64,000 nt of DNA from Methylocystis iwaonis. Lineage in GTDB: Bacteria > Pseudomonadota > Alphaproteobacteria > Rhizobiales > Beijerinckiaceae. Under the pieces are notes generated by a model. It saw only the letters and a program-made list of their open reading frames with translations. It searched no databases and was not told where the DNA came from. A program made the translations under genes and the position numbers. The stretch covers positions 1,222,001-1,286,000 of the forward strand of contig NZ_AP027142.1 in the NCBI RefSeq assembly GCF_027925385.1. The letters run 5' to 3'. Positions 19,765 to 28,173 of this stretch are shown one piece after another; position 1 is the first letter of the stretch; each line of letters starts with the position of its first letter.

Positions 19765-20610
19765 TCATTCCGACCCCAGGAAGAGCTGCCGATCCTCGGC
19801 GAACATTTTCTGAGCCAGCGCGAAATCGTCCGGCCGGCCGATGTCGAGCCAGACGCAATCGTCCTGGAAGCAGCGAATGTCTTTTCCCGCCATTTTCATC
19901 CGCAAAAGAAGCTCAGGCATATCGAGATACGTATTCGTTTCGATATGCGGCCGGACAGCGTCCGCGTTCAGAATGTAGATTCCCATGCTGACGAGATAGC
20001 TGTTCTGCGGCTTCTCGTAATAGGCGGTCAATCGGCGCTCGGAGTCGATCTCCACCAGGCCGAATTCGAGCTTCACATTGCGTTGGAAGACGCCGACGGA
20101 AGCATGCGCGCCAGTCTCCCGATGCTGGCGCAGCATGCCGTCTAGGTCGAGCGTCGTGAGGAGATCGCCGTTCGTCACGAAGAAATCGCCGTCGAGGTCG
20201 CCCACTACGGCGCCGAGCCCGCCAGCCGTGCCGAGCGGACGATCTTCGCCTTTGTAGCGAATATCGAGGCCGAGAGACGCGCCGTCCCCGAAATAGGCTT
20301 CGATCAGATGGCGCAGATGACCGACGGCCAAGATCACCTCGGTGACGCCGGCCATTTTCAGCCGCCTCAGCAGCAGCTCGAGGATTGGCATATCATCCAA
20401 AGGGATGAGCGGTTTGGGAAAATGCGCCGAATAAGGATACAGGCGCGTTCCCTTCCCACCCGCCATCACGACCGCGCGCAGGATGGGCCTCGCGGCGCCG
20501 GCCGTTGCGCCGGATGGCGGCGGAAGCGCCTGCTCGCGCGCCTCCGGCATGGGAGGCGCATATCCAATGACGCCGGAATCAGCGTGACGATGCACTGCGA
20601 CCTCCTGCAT
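19765..20610 (-). CDS. NDP-sugar nucleotidyltransferase (glucose-1-phosphate thymidylyl/mannose-1-phosphate guanylyltransferase-like)
   Basis: A cytosolic enzyme of 281 residues that activates a sugar 1-phosphate. The nucleotidyltransferase motifs are clear: VVMAGGKGTRLYPYSAHFPK near residue 46, KPLIPLDDMPILELLLRRL, GTAGGLG, and the metal-binding FFVTNGDLL. The C-terminal region WLDIGRPDDFALA is shared with the mannose-1-phosphate guanylyltransferase-like group. There are about 45 extra N-terminal residues before the fold, so a later start is possible. It stands alone, and the sugar and nucleotide cannot be told from sequence. Confidence 0.85.
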   Translation of the reverse strand: MQEVAVHRHADSGVIGYAPPMPEAREQALPPPSGATAGAARPILRAVVMAGGKGTRLYPYSAHFPKPLIPLDDMPILELLLRRLKMAGVTEVILAVGHLRHLIEAYFGDGASLGLDIRYKGEDRPLGTAGGLGAVVGDLDGDFFVTNGDLLTTLDLDGMLRQHRETGAHASVGVFQRNVKLEFGLVEIDSERRLTAYYEKPQNSYLVSMGIYILNADAVRPHIETNTYLDMPELLLRMKMAGKDIRCFQDDCVWLDIGRPDDFALAQKMFAEDRQLFLGSE

Positions 20611-20879
20611 AGCGCGCCAACGCAGGCGTTACCTTTCTCCCGCACGAACGCCGCTTTTTGTCCCTGCCAGGCGTTGCGCTCCCGTCTGTTCGTCGGGGCG
20701 CGGGGGATTGTTTGTACTGGGCGCAGGCATGGACCGCAATTTGGCGATTCGGATGAAGCGCGCCGCGTCTTGGCGGCGGGCGTCGGCTCGGCCAAGAGAG
20801 TCGCGTAAGATCAAAAATCACTGAAACACACGCTGGATCGGAGCGTTATGACCTATCTTCCAAACAGGAGACCGTGGTC

Positions 20880-21275
20880 ATGACCATGCCAAGACTCAAT
20901 CGACACGTGGCCGGCCCTGCGGCGCTGCTCGCGCTGATCGTCGGACTCGGCCTTGTTGGCGGTACAAGGTCTAACCGTATGACAGAAAGCCTGAATGATA
21001 CGATCGATGCGTCGAGCTTGCTTTCCGCGGTTCAAAACGCGCCACGCGAGCTCTACAATTACGCCGCGCCCACGCAGCCTGCGTCATCTGTGAAGCCAGA
21101 CTCGACCTATTGGAGCGCGGACGAGTGGCGAATCGCCGCCAGCGCCGTCGAGAAGCTGCGCTCGGCCAGAAACGGGCAGGGCGCGGCGACGGCGTCCAAT
21201 GCGAATATCGTGTGGCAGCCGCCGGAGGAAATTTCGAGCAAGAGCCGCAACGAGCGCGAGACCCCGCGCAAGTGA
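20880..21275 (+). CDS. hypothetical exported or membrane-anchored protein
   Basis: A 131-residue protein with an N-terminal hydrophobic segment (VAGPAALLALIVGLGLVGG) that could be a signal anchor, followed by a polar, disorder-prone region (SSVKPDSTYWSADEWRIAAS, then SNANIVWQPPEEIS). AGGAG lies at 20867-20871, 8 bases before the ATG, which supports this start over a GTG two codons earlier. A perfect hairpin at 21351 probably ends its transcript. I do not recognise the family. Confidence 0.55.
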   Translation: MTMPRLNRHVAGPAALLALIVGLGLVGGTRSNRMTESLNDTIDASSLLSAVQNAPRELYNYAAPTQPASSVKPDSTYWSADEWRIAASAVEKLRSARNGQGAATASNANIVWQPPEEISSKSRNERETPRK

Positions 21276-21350
21276 GCCGGCGCCTCGTCTCACGCTGAAG
21301 GGAAAATCTCCGGAAAAGATACGCCGCCCCTCCTGAGGGGCTGAGAATGA

Positions 21351-21381
21351 GCCGTCCATGGCGGGAGCCGCCATGGACGGC
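21351..21381. terminator. perfect 14-bp hairpin between convergent gene and tRNA
   Basis: GCCGTCCATGGCGG pairs with CCGCCATGGACGGC across a GAG loop. A second GC-rich hairpin and AAAATTTTT follow at about 21385-21416. The position between the 3' end of the plus-strand gene and the 3' end of a minus-strand tRNA suits a bidirectional terminator. Confidence 0.6.
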
Positions 21382-21428
21382 GCGCGCATGTTCGCGCGAG
21401 CGAAAATTTTTAAAAGCATCGAAAACAT

Positions 21429-21504
21429 TGGTAGGCCGGGAGGGACTCGAACCCCCAACCAGACCGTTATGAGCGGTCGGCTCTAACCATTGAGCTACCG
21501 GCCC
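21429..21504 (-). tRNA. tRNA with CAT anticodon (Met or Ile2)
   Basis: A full cloverleaf reads on the minus strand. Acceptor strand GGGCCGG pairs with CCGGCCT, followed by A and an encoded CCA; D-arm GCTC...GAGC; anticodon arm CCG-CTCATAA-CGG giving anticodon CAT; T-arm with GGTTCGAGTCC. The CAT anticodon serves elongator Met, initiator Met, or Ile2 after lysidine modification. Initiator features (three G-C pairs at the stem base) are not evident, so elongator Met or Ile2 is more likely. Confidence 0.92.
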
Positions 21505-21580
21505 CTGTCGTCGCGGGGACGTTACGTCCTATACAGCAATCTGCCGAGCGGGCAATATCGTCGCGCGAAATGGGGCGGGG

Positions 21581-22228
21581 ATGGCGGAAGCCGAGAAAAG
21601 AAGGGCCATCTTGGACGGGGCGCTCGAACTCGAGCGCCTCGGGCTCAATCATGGCGCCGCCGGCAATTTGTCTTTGCGCGAGGGCGCGGCGGTTCTCGTG
21701 ACGCCGAGCGGCGTGCCGGCGCGGGAGCTTGCGCCCGAGGCGATTGCGCGCATGACGCTCGCCGACGACAGCGGCGCCTATGAGGGGCCGCTGCCGCCGT
21801 CGAGCGAATGGCGTTTCCATCTCGATATTTATCGCGCCCGGCCGGACGTCGGCGCCGTCGTCCATATGCATTCCACCTACGCGACGACTCTCGCGACGCT
21901 GCGGCGGGAGATTCCCGCCGTTCATTACATGATCGCGGCCTTCGGCGGGCCGACCGTCCCCTGCGTCGGCTACGCCGCCTATGGCACGGCGGAGCTTTCC
22001 GGGCTCGTCGTCGAGGGGCTGAGAAATCGCGATGGCGTGCTGCTGGCGAACCACGGCGCGATCGTCACGGGGCCCGACATGCGCAAGGCGCTGTGGCGGG
22101 CGGTGGAGCTGGAGGCGCTGGCGCGGGTCTATTATCTCGGCGCGCTGGCGGGCGCGCCGGTCATCTTGCCGGATGACGAGATTTGGCGGACGGTGGAGCG
22201 GTTCAAGACTTACGGGCCGCGCCAGTAG
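21581..22228 (+). CDS. class II aldolase/adducin family protein
   Basis: A 215-residue cytosolic enzyme. The metal-binding HMHS motif (VVHMHSTYATTLATL) is present, and a third His lies in LLANHGAIVTGPDM. The acidic catalytic residue would be within PSSEWRFHLDIY. This is the fuculose-phosphate aldolase / ribulose-phosphate epimerase / MtnB fold. It is convergent with mtnA, only 27 bases apart, which favours a role in methylthioribose-phosphate salvage (MtnB-like dehydratase or the aldolase of the DHAP shunt) over fucose metabolism. The substrate is inferred only from this placement. Confidence 0.8.
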   Translation: MAEAEKRRAILDGALELERLGLNHGAAGNLSLREGAAVLVTPSGVPARELAPEAIARMTLADDSGAYEGPLPPSSEWRFHLDIYRARPDVGAVVHMHSTYATTLATLRREIPAVHYMIAAFGGPTVPCVGYAAYGTAELSGLVVEGLRNRDGVLLANHGAIVTGPDMRKALWRAVELEALARVYYLGALAGAPVILPDDEIWRTVERFKTYGPRQ

Positions 22229-22255
22229 GCGAGCCGTCGTCGCAAGACCCAGGGC

Positions 22256-23350
22256 TTAGGCCGCAAGCTCCGGGAACAACCGCGCTAGCCCTTCCTTAGA
22301 CGCCGCGCAGACGCCGCGCTCTGTGATGAGCCCGGTGACATAGCGCGCGGGCGTCACGTCGAAGGCCCAGTTGCGCGCGGGGGAGCCCGCCGGCGTCAGT
22401 CGAACCTCCGAGACAACGCCGTCGGAGCCCAGGCCGGCGATATGCGTCACCTCGCGCGCGTCGCGCTCTTCGATCGGAATGTCGGCGACGCCGTCGGCGA
22501 TGCGCCAGTCGATCGTCGAGCTGGGCAAAGCGACATAGAAGGGCACGCCATTGTCATGCGCCGCGAGCGCCTTGAGATAGGTGCCGATCTTGTTGCAGAC
22601 GTCGCCGGCGCGGGTGGTGCGGTCCGTGCCGACGACAATGAGATCGACGCGCCCATGCTGCATCAGATGGCCGCCGGCGTTGTCGGCGATCACCGTATGG
22701 GGAACGCCTTCGCTGAAAAGCTCGAAAGCGGTGAGGCTTGCGCCCTGATTGCGCGGGCGGGTCTCGTCGACCCAGACATGAAGCGGAACGCCCGCCCGCG
22801 CCGCCTTGTAGATGGGCGCCAGCGCCGTGCCCCAATCGACGGTCGCGAGCCAGCCGGCGTTGCAATGGGTCAGGATATTTAGCGGGCGGCCGGGGTTCTT
22901 CTCCGCCGCCGCGCGGATGAGCGTCGCGCCATGGTCGCCGATCGACTCGCAGCAGGCGACGTCCTCCTCGGCGATGCGCCCGGCCTCGGCATAGGCGCGC
23001 GCCGCGCGCGTCTCGGCGGGCGCCGCAAGAAGCAGCGCTTTCACGCGGTCCAGCGCCCAGCGCAGATTGACCGCGGTTGGACGCGTAGCGAGCAATCGCG
23101 CGTAGGCGGCCTCGATTGCGGCGTCGCTCGCGTCTCTTGCGACCGCGAGCGCGAGGCCATAGGCGCCGGTGACGCCAATCAGCGGCGCCCCGCGCACGAC
23201 CATGTTGCGAATGGCGCGCGCGGCGTCGTCGAGACTGTCCAGCGCCAGCGTCTCGAAGCGGTGGGGCAGGCGGGTCTGGTCGATCACATGGACTCGCCGC
23301 CCATCTGGGTCGAGCCATATCGTCCGATAGTCGCGGCCGTCGATCCGCAT
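22256..23350 (-). CDS. mtnA: S-methyl-5-thioribose-1-phosphate isomerase
   Basis: Isomerises methylthioribose-1-phosphate to methylthioribulose-1-phosphate in methionine salvage. It is 364 residues in the eIF2B-like fold, with [20 protein letters not shown], the catalytic Cys in [13 protein letters not shown] near residue 161 and the catalytic Asp in [20 protein letters not shown] near residue 240. The start at 23350 ([14 protein letters not shown]) is where family similarity begins. A longer frame continues upstream antisense to Anbu but is an artefact. Convergent with the class II aldolase gene. Confidence 0.94.
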   Translation of the reverse strand: MRIDGRDYRTIWLDPDGRRVHVIDQTRLPHRFETLALDSLDDAARAIRNMVVRGAPLIGVTGAYGLALAVARDASDAAIEAAYARLLATRPTAVNLRWALDRVKALLLAAPAETRAARAYAEAGRIAEEDVACCESIGDHGATLIRAAAEKNPGRPLNILTHCNAGWLATVDWGTALAPIYKAARAGVPLHVWVDETRPRNQGASLTAFELFSEGVPHTVIADNAGGHLMQHGRVDLIVVGTDRTTRAGDVCNKIGTYLKALAAHDNGVPFYVALPSSTIDWRIADGVADIPIEERDAREVTHIAGLGSDGVVSEVRLTPAGSPARNWAFDVTPARYVTGLITERGVCAASKEGLARLFPELAA

Positions 23351-23458
23351 CCTCCGCCCCCGCACACGATGCCTCTTGCTTTCGGCCCTTGTGCCTTCAG
23401 GTGAGGAACTTGTAAACCGGGGCGACCGCGAGCGTCGCGGCGTCGCTGGAGAGCTTCC

Positions 23459-24211
23459 ATGACCTATTGCTGCGGCATTCTGGTGCGCGACGGGCTGGTG
23501 CTCATCGCGGATACGCGCACCAACGCCGGCCTGGATAATATCGCGACCTTCCGCAAGCTCCATGTCTTCGAGAAGCCGGGCGAGCGCGTGCTGATGCTCG
23601 CCACGGCGGGCAATCTCTCGGTCACGCAGGGCGTGGTGAATTTCCTCAACGAGGGGTTCGAGAACCCGGAGACGGGCGAGATCGAAAGCGCCATGACCGC
23701 CCAAACCATGCTGCAGGCGGCGCATCTCGTCGGCCGCGCCGTGCGCCGTTCCTTGCAGGAGGCGTCGCCGTCGGGCGAGCAAGCGAGCGGCGTCAGCTTC
23801 GATGTTTCGCTGCTGCTCGGCGGGCAGATCGGCGGCGGCGCGCCGCGCCTCTTCATGATCTATACGGCTGGCAACGCCATCGAATGCACGCCGGACACCA
23901 ATTATCTGCAGATCGGCGAGCACAAATACGGCAAGCCCATTCTCGACCGCGCCGTGAACTATGAGAGCGATCTCTATGACGCGCTCAAGATCGGACTGAT
24001 CTCGATGGATTCGACCATCCGCTCCAATCTTTCGGTGGGCTTGCCGATCGACATTGCGCTTCTGCGCAGGGGCGACATGAAGCTCGAAGTCTCGACGCGC
24101 ATCGACGCGAATGACGAATATTTCCGCGATCTTCGTGAAAGCTGGTCGAAGGCGCTGCGCGCGGCGCATATGGCCATTCCCGCGCCGCCCTATCGCGGCC
24201 GCGAGCCTTGA
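23459..24211 (+). CDS. Anbu, proteasome-related peptidase
   Basis: A 250-residue protein of the bacterial proteasome homologue family (Anbu/BPH). It starts [20 protein letters not shown] with the expected Thr2 nucleophile after Met removal, then [20 protein letters not shown] and the beta-subunit-like [19 protein letters not shown]. Known Anbu proteins form helical or ring assemblies with weak proteolytic activity and are usually grouped with a transglutaminase-like gene, an alpha-E gene and an ATP-grasp gene. None of these partners is adjacent. Its stop overlaps the start of the Sua5/TsaC gene by 4 bases, so the two are cotranscribed. Confidence 0.9.
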   Translation: MTYCCGILVRDGLVLIADTRTNAGLDNIATFRKLHVFEKPGERVLMLATAGNLSVTQGVVNFLNEGFENPETGEIESAMTAQTMLQAAHLVGRAVRRSLQEASPSGEQASGVSFDVSLLLGGQIGGGAPRLFMIYTAGNAIECTPDTNYLQIGEHKYGKPILDRAVNYESDLYDALKIGLISMDSTIRSNLSVGLPIDIALLRRGDMKLEVSTRIDANDEYFRDLRESWSKALRAAHMAIPAPPYRGREP

Positions 24212-25170
24212 CTATTCTCGCGCCCGCCGACACCGCAGAGATTGCGCGCGCCGCGGAGATTTTGCGCGCCGGCGGGCTCGTCGCCTTTCCAACCGAGACG
24301 GTCTATGGGCTCGGCGCCGACGCCACCAGCGCCTGGGCCGTGGCGCGCATCTATGACGCCAAGGGGCGGCCCTCCTTCAATCCGCTGATCGCTCATGTCG
24401 CCGACCTGGAGGCGGCGCGGCGCGAGGCGTTGCTGCCGGAGGCGGCGCTCAAACTCGCGGAAGCCTTTTGGCCGGGGCCGCTGACGATCGTCGCGCCGGT
24501 CACGCCGGGCGGCTCCGTCTGCGAGCTGGCTCGCGCCGGCCTGCCGAGCGTCGCTTTGCGCATTCCCGATCATCCGGTGGCGCGGGAGCTGATCTCGGCG
24601 CTGGGCAAGCCCGTCGCCGCGCCCTCGGCAAACCGCTCGGGCCATGTGAGCCCGGTGACGGCGGCGCATGTGGCGGAGGATTTGTCCGGGCGGGTCGATA
24701 TGATCCTCGACGGCGGGCGCGCGACGGCGGGCCTAGAATCGACGATCGTTTCCTTCTGCGACGCGTCGCCGGTCCTGCTGCGGCCGGGCGCCATTGCGCG
24801 TGAGAAGATCGAGAAGGTTCTGGGGGCCAAGCTCTGCGCGCCCACCCGTGCCGAAGTGATGGCGCCGGGCATGACCGCCTCCCACTACGCGCCGAATGCG
24901 CGGCTGCGGCTCGAAGCGCATGAGGTGCAGGCGGGGGAGGGCGCGCTCGATTTCGACGCCCGGCTGACGGCGCTTGCGGCGCAGGGGGCGGTGGTCCTCG
25001 ATCTCTCGCCGCAGGGCGATCTCGTCGAAGCTGCGGCCAATCTCTTCGCCTATCTGCGGGAGCTCGACGCGCGCGGCGTCGAGAAGGTCGCCGTCGCGCA
25101 TATTCCCGAAAGGGGGCTGGGCGAGGCGATCAATGACCGTTTGAGACGGGCGGCTGCGCCGCGGGTCTAA
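24208..25170 (+). CDS. L-threonylcarbamoyladenylate synthase, Sua5 type
   Basis: Makes threonylcarbamoyl-AMP from Thr, bicarbonate and ATP for tRNA t6A modification. It is 320 residues. The YrdC domain shows [36 protein letters not shown] and [20 protein letters not shown]. The C-terminal Sua5 extension contains [17 protein letters not shown], so it is the longer Sua5 form rather than the short TsaC. The start is a TTG overlapping the Anbu stop. A palindromic repeat follows immediately and may end the transcript. Confidence 0.92.
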   Translation: MTILAPADTAEIARAAEILRAGGLVAFPTETVYGLGADATSAWAVARIYDAKGRPSFNPLIAHVADLEAARREALLPEAALKLAEAFWPGPLTIVAPVTPGGSVCELARAGLPSVALRIPDHPVARELISALGKPVAAPSANRSGHVSPVTAAHVAEDLSGRVDMILDGGRATAGLESTIVSFCDASPVLLRPGAIAREKIEKVLGAKLCAPTRAEVMAPGMTASHYAPNARLRLEAHEVQAGEGALDFDARLTALAAQGAVVLDLSPQGDLVEAAANLFAYLRELDARGVEKVAVAHIPERGLGEAINDRLRRAAAPRV

Positions 25171-25171
25171 T

Positions 25172-25223
25172 GGACCGCGAGCCTTCAGGCTCGCAAGGAT
25201 GCGCGCCTGAAGGCGCGCGGTCC
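25172..25223. repeat. palindromic intergenic repeat, second copy; probable terminator
   Basis: Starts GGACCGCGAGCCTTCAGGCT and ends GAAGGCGCGCGGTCC, related to 9220-9276. It fills the gap between the convergent stop codons of the Sua5-type gene and the Ntn-hydrolase gene, a position where a bidirectional terminator is expected. Confidence 0.7.
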
Positions 25224-25225
25224 AG

Positions 25226-26269
25226 TTAAGCCGCCAGCGCCACCGGGCTCGCGGCGCGCAAATGGAAATCTTGCGTCACCGGATGCGGCGAACCTTTCAG
25301 CAGTGATGGGCTTTCATAGCCGCGCGCGACCAGATCGCCCGCACCGGCGGAGCACATTTCCACCGCCAGCCGCGTGAGCCGGTTCAGCACCGGCTCCACC
25401 ACCCAGGAGAAGCGCGGCGCGTCGGGCGCGATACCCTGCATCAGTGATACGCGGGCGTCGTTGTTCGCCTGGCTCATGCGCGCCTGCCAGCCTGGCTGCG
25501 GCTCCTGCCAGTTATTGGCGACGATCACCGGCCCGCGATAGATGCGCGCCTCGCGCTCCGTGCGCTCGACCAGCGCCATTTCGCCCGGCTTGACGCCGGC
25601 CAGCGTGAAGAGCGTCGGCCGCGCCAGCGGCTCGCGGGCGATGAGCTGGACGGCGTCCTCGAAAGTCTCGCAGGTTTCGAAAGCGTAGCGCAGCAAATGG
25701 TCGGGCGGCCAGCCGCCTTCACTCGCCAGGGCGTTGCGAAGATTGAGCGCGGCGTCCAAAGCGAAGCCCAGGCTCCCAGTCGTTCGCCGTAGCATGGGCG
25801 CCTGATTGATGACCGCGCAGAAACGGCCCGGCGCCATGGCGCTGAGCACGCCGACGGCGCCCGGCCAGGTGGCGTTGTAGAAATCGCCGGCCGGCCCCGA
25901 CTGCCATGCCATTTCCACCGCCTCGCCCAAGCCGCGAAACGGCCAGTCCAGCGTGCGGCGGATGCGGGGCAGGCCGTCCGGCCCCTCATAGGCCTGGGTC
26001 GTGCAGGCGAAGAGATAGGACATGTTGAGCGTCATCGCGCCCGGGAAACCAAGAATCGCGGCGACGTGCTCAAGCTCGGCGCGATAGGCGGACGCCGATT
26101 TGCGCAGCCAGTTCGTCGCCAATTGGTCGATCGGCGACAGACAATAGCGCGCCAGCGGCGCGACCGCGCCAAGGCAGGCGTCGCGCAGGGCCGCAGCGGC
26201 GTCGATCCGCGCCTGCGCATGGGCCACGGGACCGCCGTCGCGCACGTCGAGGAGCGGAATCGGGTTCAT
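25226..26269 (-). CDS. acid ceramidase/NAAA-like Ntn-hydrolase family protein
   Basis: A 347-residue protein. The segment LFACTTQAYEGPDGLPRIRR followed by TLDWPF resembles the nucleophile region of cholylglycine-hydrolase/acid-ceramidase-like Ntn hydrolases (Cys, Thr, then Arg and Asp of the R-x-L-D-W element). WPGAVGVLSAMAPGRFCAVI and the later VIVANNWQE (the family N-N-W/H motif) fit as well. Enzymes of this group cleave amide bonds in bile salts, N-acyl lipids or ceramides. I assign no substrate. No signal peptide is evident. The ATG at 26269 has AAAGGACGAC upstream, so it is preferred to one eight codons earlier. Confidence 0.55.
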   Translation of the reverse strand: MNPIPLLDVRDGGPVAHAQARIDAAAALRDACLGAVAPLARYCLSPIDQLATNWLRKSASAYRAELEHVAAILGFPGAMTLNMSYLFACTTQAYEGPDGLPRIRRTLDWPFRGLGEAVEMAWQSGPAGDFYNATWPGAVGVLSAMAPGRFCAVINQAPMLRRTTGSLGFALDAALNLRNALASEGGWPPDHLLRYAFETCETFEDAVQLIAREPLARPTLFTLAGVKPGEMALVERTEREARIYRGPVIVANNWQEPQPGWQARMSQANNDARVSLMQGIAPDAPRFSWVVEPVLNRLTRLAVEMCSAGAGDLVARGYESPSLLKGSPHPVTQDFHLRAASPVALAA

Positions 26270-26443
26270 CGTCGTCCTTTTGTCAAAAAACATTCACTGA
26301 ACGGAGATCGTTCCCACATCTGGATGTCATAATACAGCGAAAAATCCCTTGAGCTGCGCCGCGCTGCAATAGGCCCGGCGTTCAGGTAAGTTTCCTCCGC
26401 CTGAGGGCCGCCGATTCGGCCCGCGCAACGCACCGAGACGAAA

Positions 26444-28084
26444 ATGACTCACGCTGTCGCCGCTGCTTTCCTCGCCCTGGAGACCCACGCGCCCTCGCTC
26501 GACGACGTCCGCACGCTCGACTTGTTCGAAAAGGATGGCGCGCGTTTCGATAATTTTAGCGTTTCGCTCGACGAGGATTTTCTCTTCGATTTCTCGAAGC
26601 ACAAGGTGACTCGCGAAACGATCGATCTGCTCGTGGCGCTCGCCAAGGCGCGTCAGCTCGAAGGCCGGCGCGACGCGCTCTTCGCCGGCGAGCCCGTCAA
26701 CAACACCGAGAAGCGCCCGGCCATGCATATGGCGCTGCGCGATCTCTCGTCGCGAGCGCTGGTCATCGGCGGCGCCGATATGCGCCCGGCAATCGAATCC
26801 GAGCGCGAGAAGGTCTTCGCCTTCGCGCGCGCCATTCGCAGCGGCGAGGCCAAGGGTGCGACGGGGCTTCCTTTTACGGACATCGTGAACATCGGCATCG
26901 GCGGCTCCGATCTCGGGCCGGTCATGGCCGCGCGCGCGCTTTCGCCCTATGGGGAGAATGGCCCGCGCGCGCATTTCGTCTCCAATGTCGACGGCGCCGA
27001 TCTTTCGGATACGCTCGCCGGGCTCGATCTCGCGCGCACGCTTTTCATCGTGTCGTCGAAGACCTTCACCACGCAAGAGACCATGGCGAACGCCGCGAGC
27101 GCCCGCGCGCGCGTCGTCGCGGCGCTCGGTGAAGCGGCGGTGAACAAGCATTTTGCCGCTGTCTCCACCAAGCTCGACAAGGTGGCGGCTTTTGGCATCG
27201 ACGCCTCGCGCGTCTTCGGTTTCTGGGATTGGGTCGGCGGGCGTTATTCGATCTGGTCGTCGATTGGTCTCGCGCTCGTGATAGCCATCGGCCCGGAGAA
27301 CTTCACGCAGTTCCTGCAGGGCGGCTTCGATATCGACGAGCATTTCCGTTCGGCGCCGCTCGACAAAAATATCCCGGCGCTGATGGGCCTGCTCGGCGTC
27401 TGGCATCGCAACCCGCTCGATCGCCGCGCCCATGCGGTGATTCCCTATGATCAGCGCCTCGCACGCTTTCCCGCTTATCTGCAGCAGCTCGACATGGAGT
27501 CGAATGGCAAATCAGTGACGCGCGACGGCCGTTTCGACACGCATCGTACCGGGCCGATCGTTTTCGGCGAGCCGGGCACCAATGGGCAGCACGCTTTCTT
27601 CCAATTGCTGCATCAAGGCACGGACGTCACGCCGATCGACTTCCTCGTCGCCGCCGAGCCTACTGCCGCCGACGCGCACCATCACGCGCTTCTGTTCTCG
27701 AACTGCCTCGCTCAGTCCGAAGCCTTTATGCGCGGTCGCACGTTGGAAGAGGCAAAGGCGCAATTGCGCGGGCAGGGGCTTGGCGCAGACGAGGTCGAAA
27801 GGCTTGCGCCGCATAAGGTCTTCTCCGGCGATCGTCCGACGAGCGTGCTGCTGTATCGCCGGCTCGATCCGCGCACTCTGGGGCGCCTCGTCGCGCTCTA
27901 TGAGCACAAGGTTTTCGTGCAGTCAGTGATCTGGGACATCAATCCCTTCGACCAATGGGGCGTCGAGCTCGGCAAGGAACTCGCGAACAAGCTGGGGCCG
28001 ATCGTGGAGAACGCCAGCGCGTCGACCGTGGGGCTGGATGGCTCGACGGCGGGATTGATCGCCTGGCGGCGATCGAAGCAATAG
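26444..28084 (+). CDS. pgi: glucose-6-phosphate isomerase
   Basis: Interconverts glucose-6-phosphate and fructose-6-phosphate, here most likely for gluconeogenesis and hexose-phosphate supply. It is 546 residues, the normal length. The substrate-binding segment FTDIVNIGIGGSDLGPVMAA, both PGI signatures (WDWVGGRYSIWSSIGLA; VELGKELANKLGPIVE) and SSKTFTTQETMANA are intact. It is divergent from the Ntn-hydrolase gene. A hairpin repeat begins 3 bases after the stop and may serve as the terminator. Confidence 0.97.
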   Translation: MTHAVAAAFLALETHAPSLDDVRTLDLFEKDGARFDNFSVSLDEDFLFDFSKHKVTRETIDLLVALAKARQLEGRRDALFAGEPVNNTEKRPAMHMALRDLSSRALVIGGADMRPAIESEREKVFAFARAIRSGEAKGATGLPFTDIVNIGIGGSDLGPVMAARALSPYGENGPRAHFVSNVDGADLSDTLAGLDLARTLFIVSSKTFTTQETMANAASARARVVAALGEAAVNKHFAAVSTKLDKVAAFGIDASRVFGFWDWVGGRYSIWSSIGLALVIAIGPENFTQFLQGGFDIDEHFRSAPLDKNIPALMGLLGVWHRNPLDRRAHAVIPYDQRLARFPAYLQQLDMESNGKSVTRDGRFDTHRTGPIVFGEPGTNGQHAFFQLLHQGTDVTPIDFLVAAEPTAADAHHHALLFSNCLAQSEAFMRGRTLEEAKAQLRGQGLGADEVERLAPHKVFSGDRPTSVLLYRRLDPRTLGRLVALYEHKVFVQSVIWDINPFDQWGVELGKELANKLGPIVENASASTVGLDGSTAGLIAWRRSKQ

Positions 28085-28086
28085 TC

Positions 28087-28166
28087 GTCATTGCGAGGAG
28101 CGCAGCGACGAAGCAATCCAGAGCCGCTACTGCTGCTCTGGATTGCGTCGATCCGCTCGCAATGAC
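28087..28166. repeat. R1 hairpin repeat directly after pgi
   Basis: An 80-base imperfect inverted repeat from GTCATTGCGAGGAG to CTCGCAATGAC with internal CAATCCAGAGC and GCTCTGGATTG arms. Further copies lie at 19404-19484, 29715-29795 and 59186-59266. It is placed between convergent genes, so it may act as a transcription terminator. Confidence 0.75.
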
Positions 28167-28173
28167 GGGAACG

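Noticed and set aside
23351..24169. Upstream extension of the mtnA frame across Anbu
   Set aside because: It is antisense to a clear Anbu gene and has no family similarity; MtnA begins at 23350.
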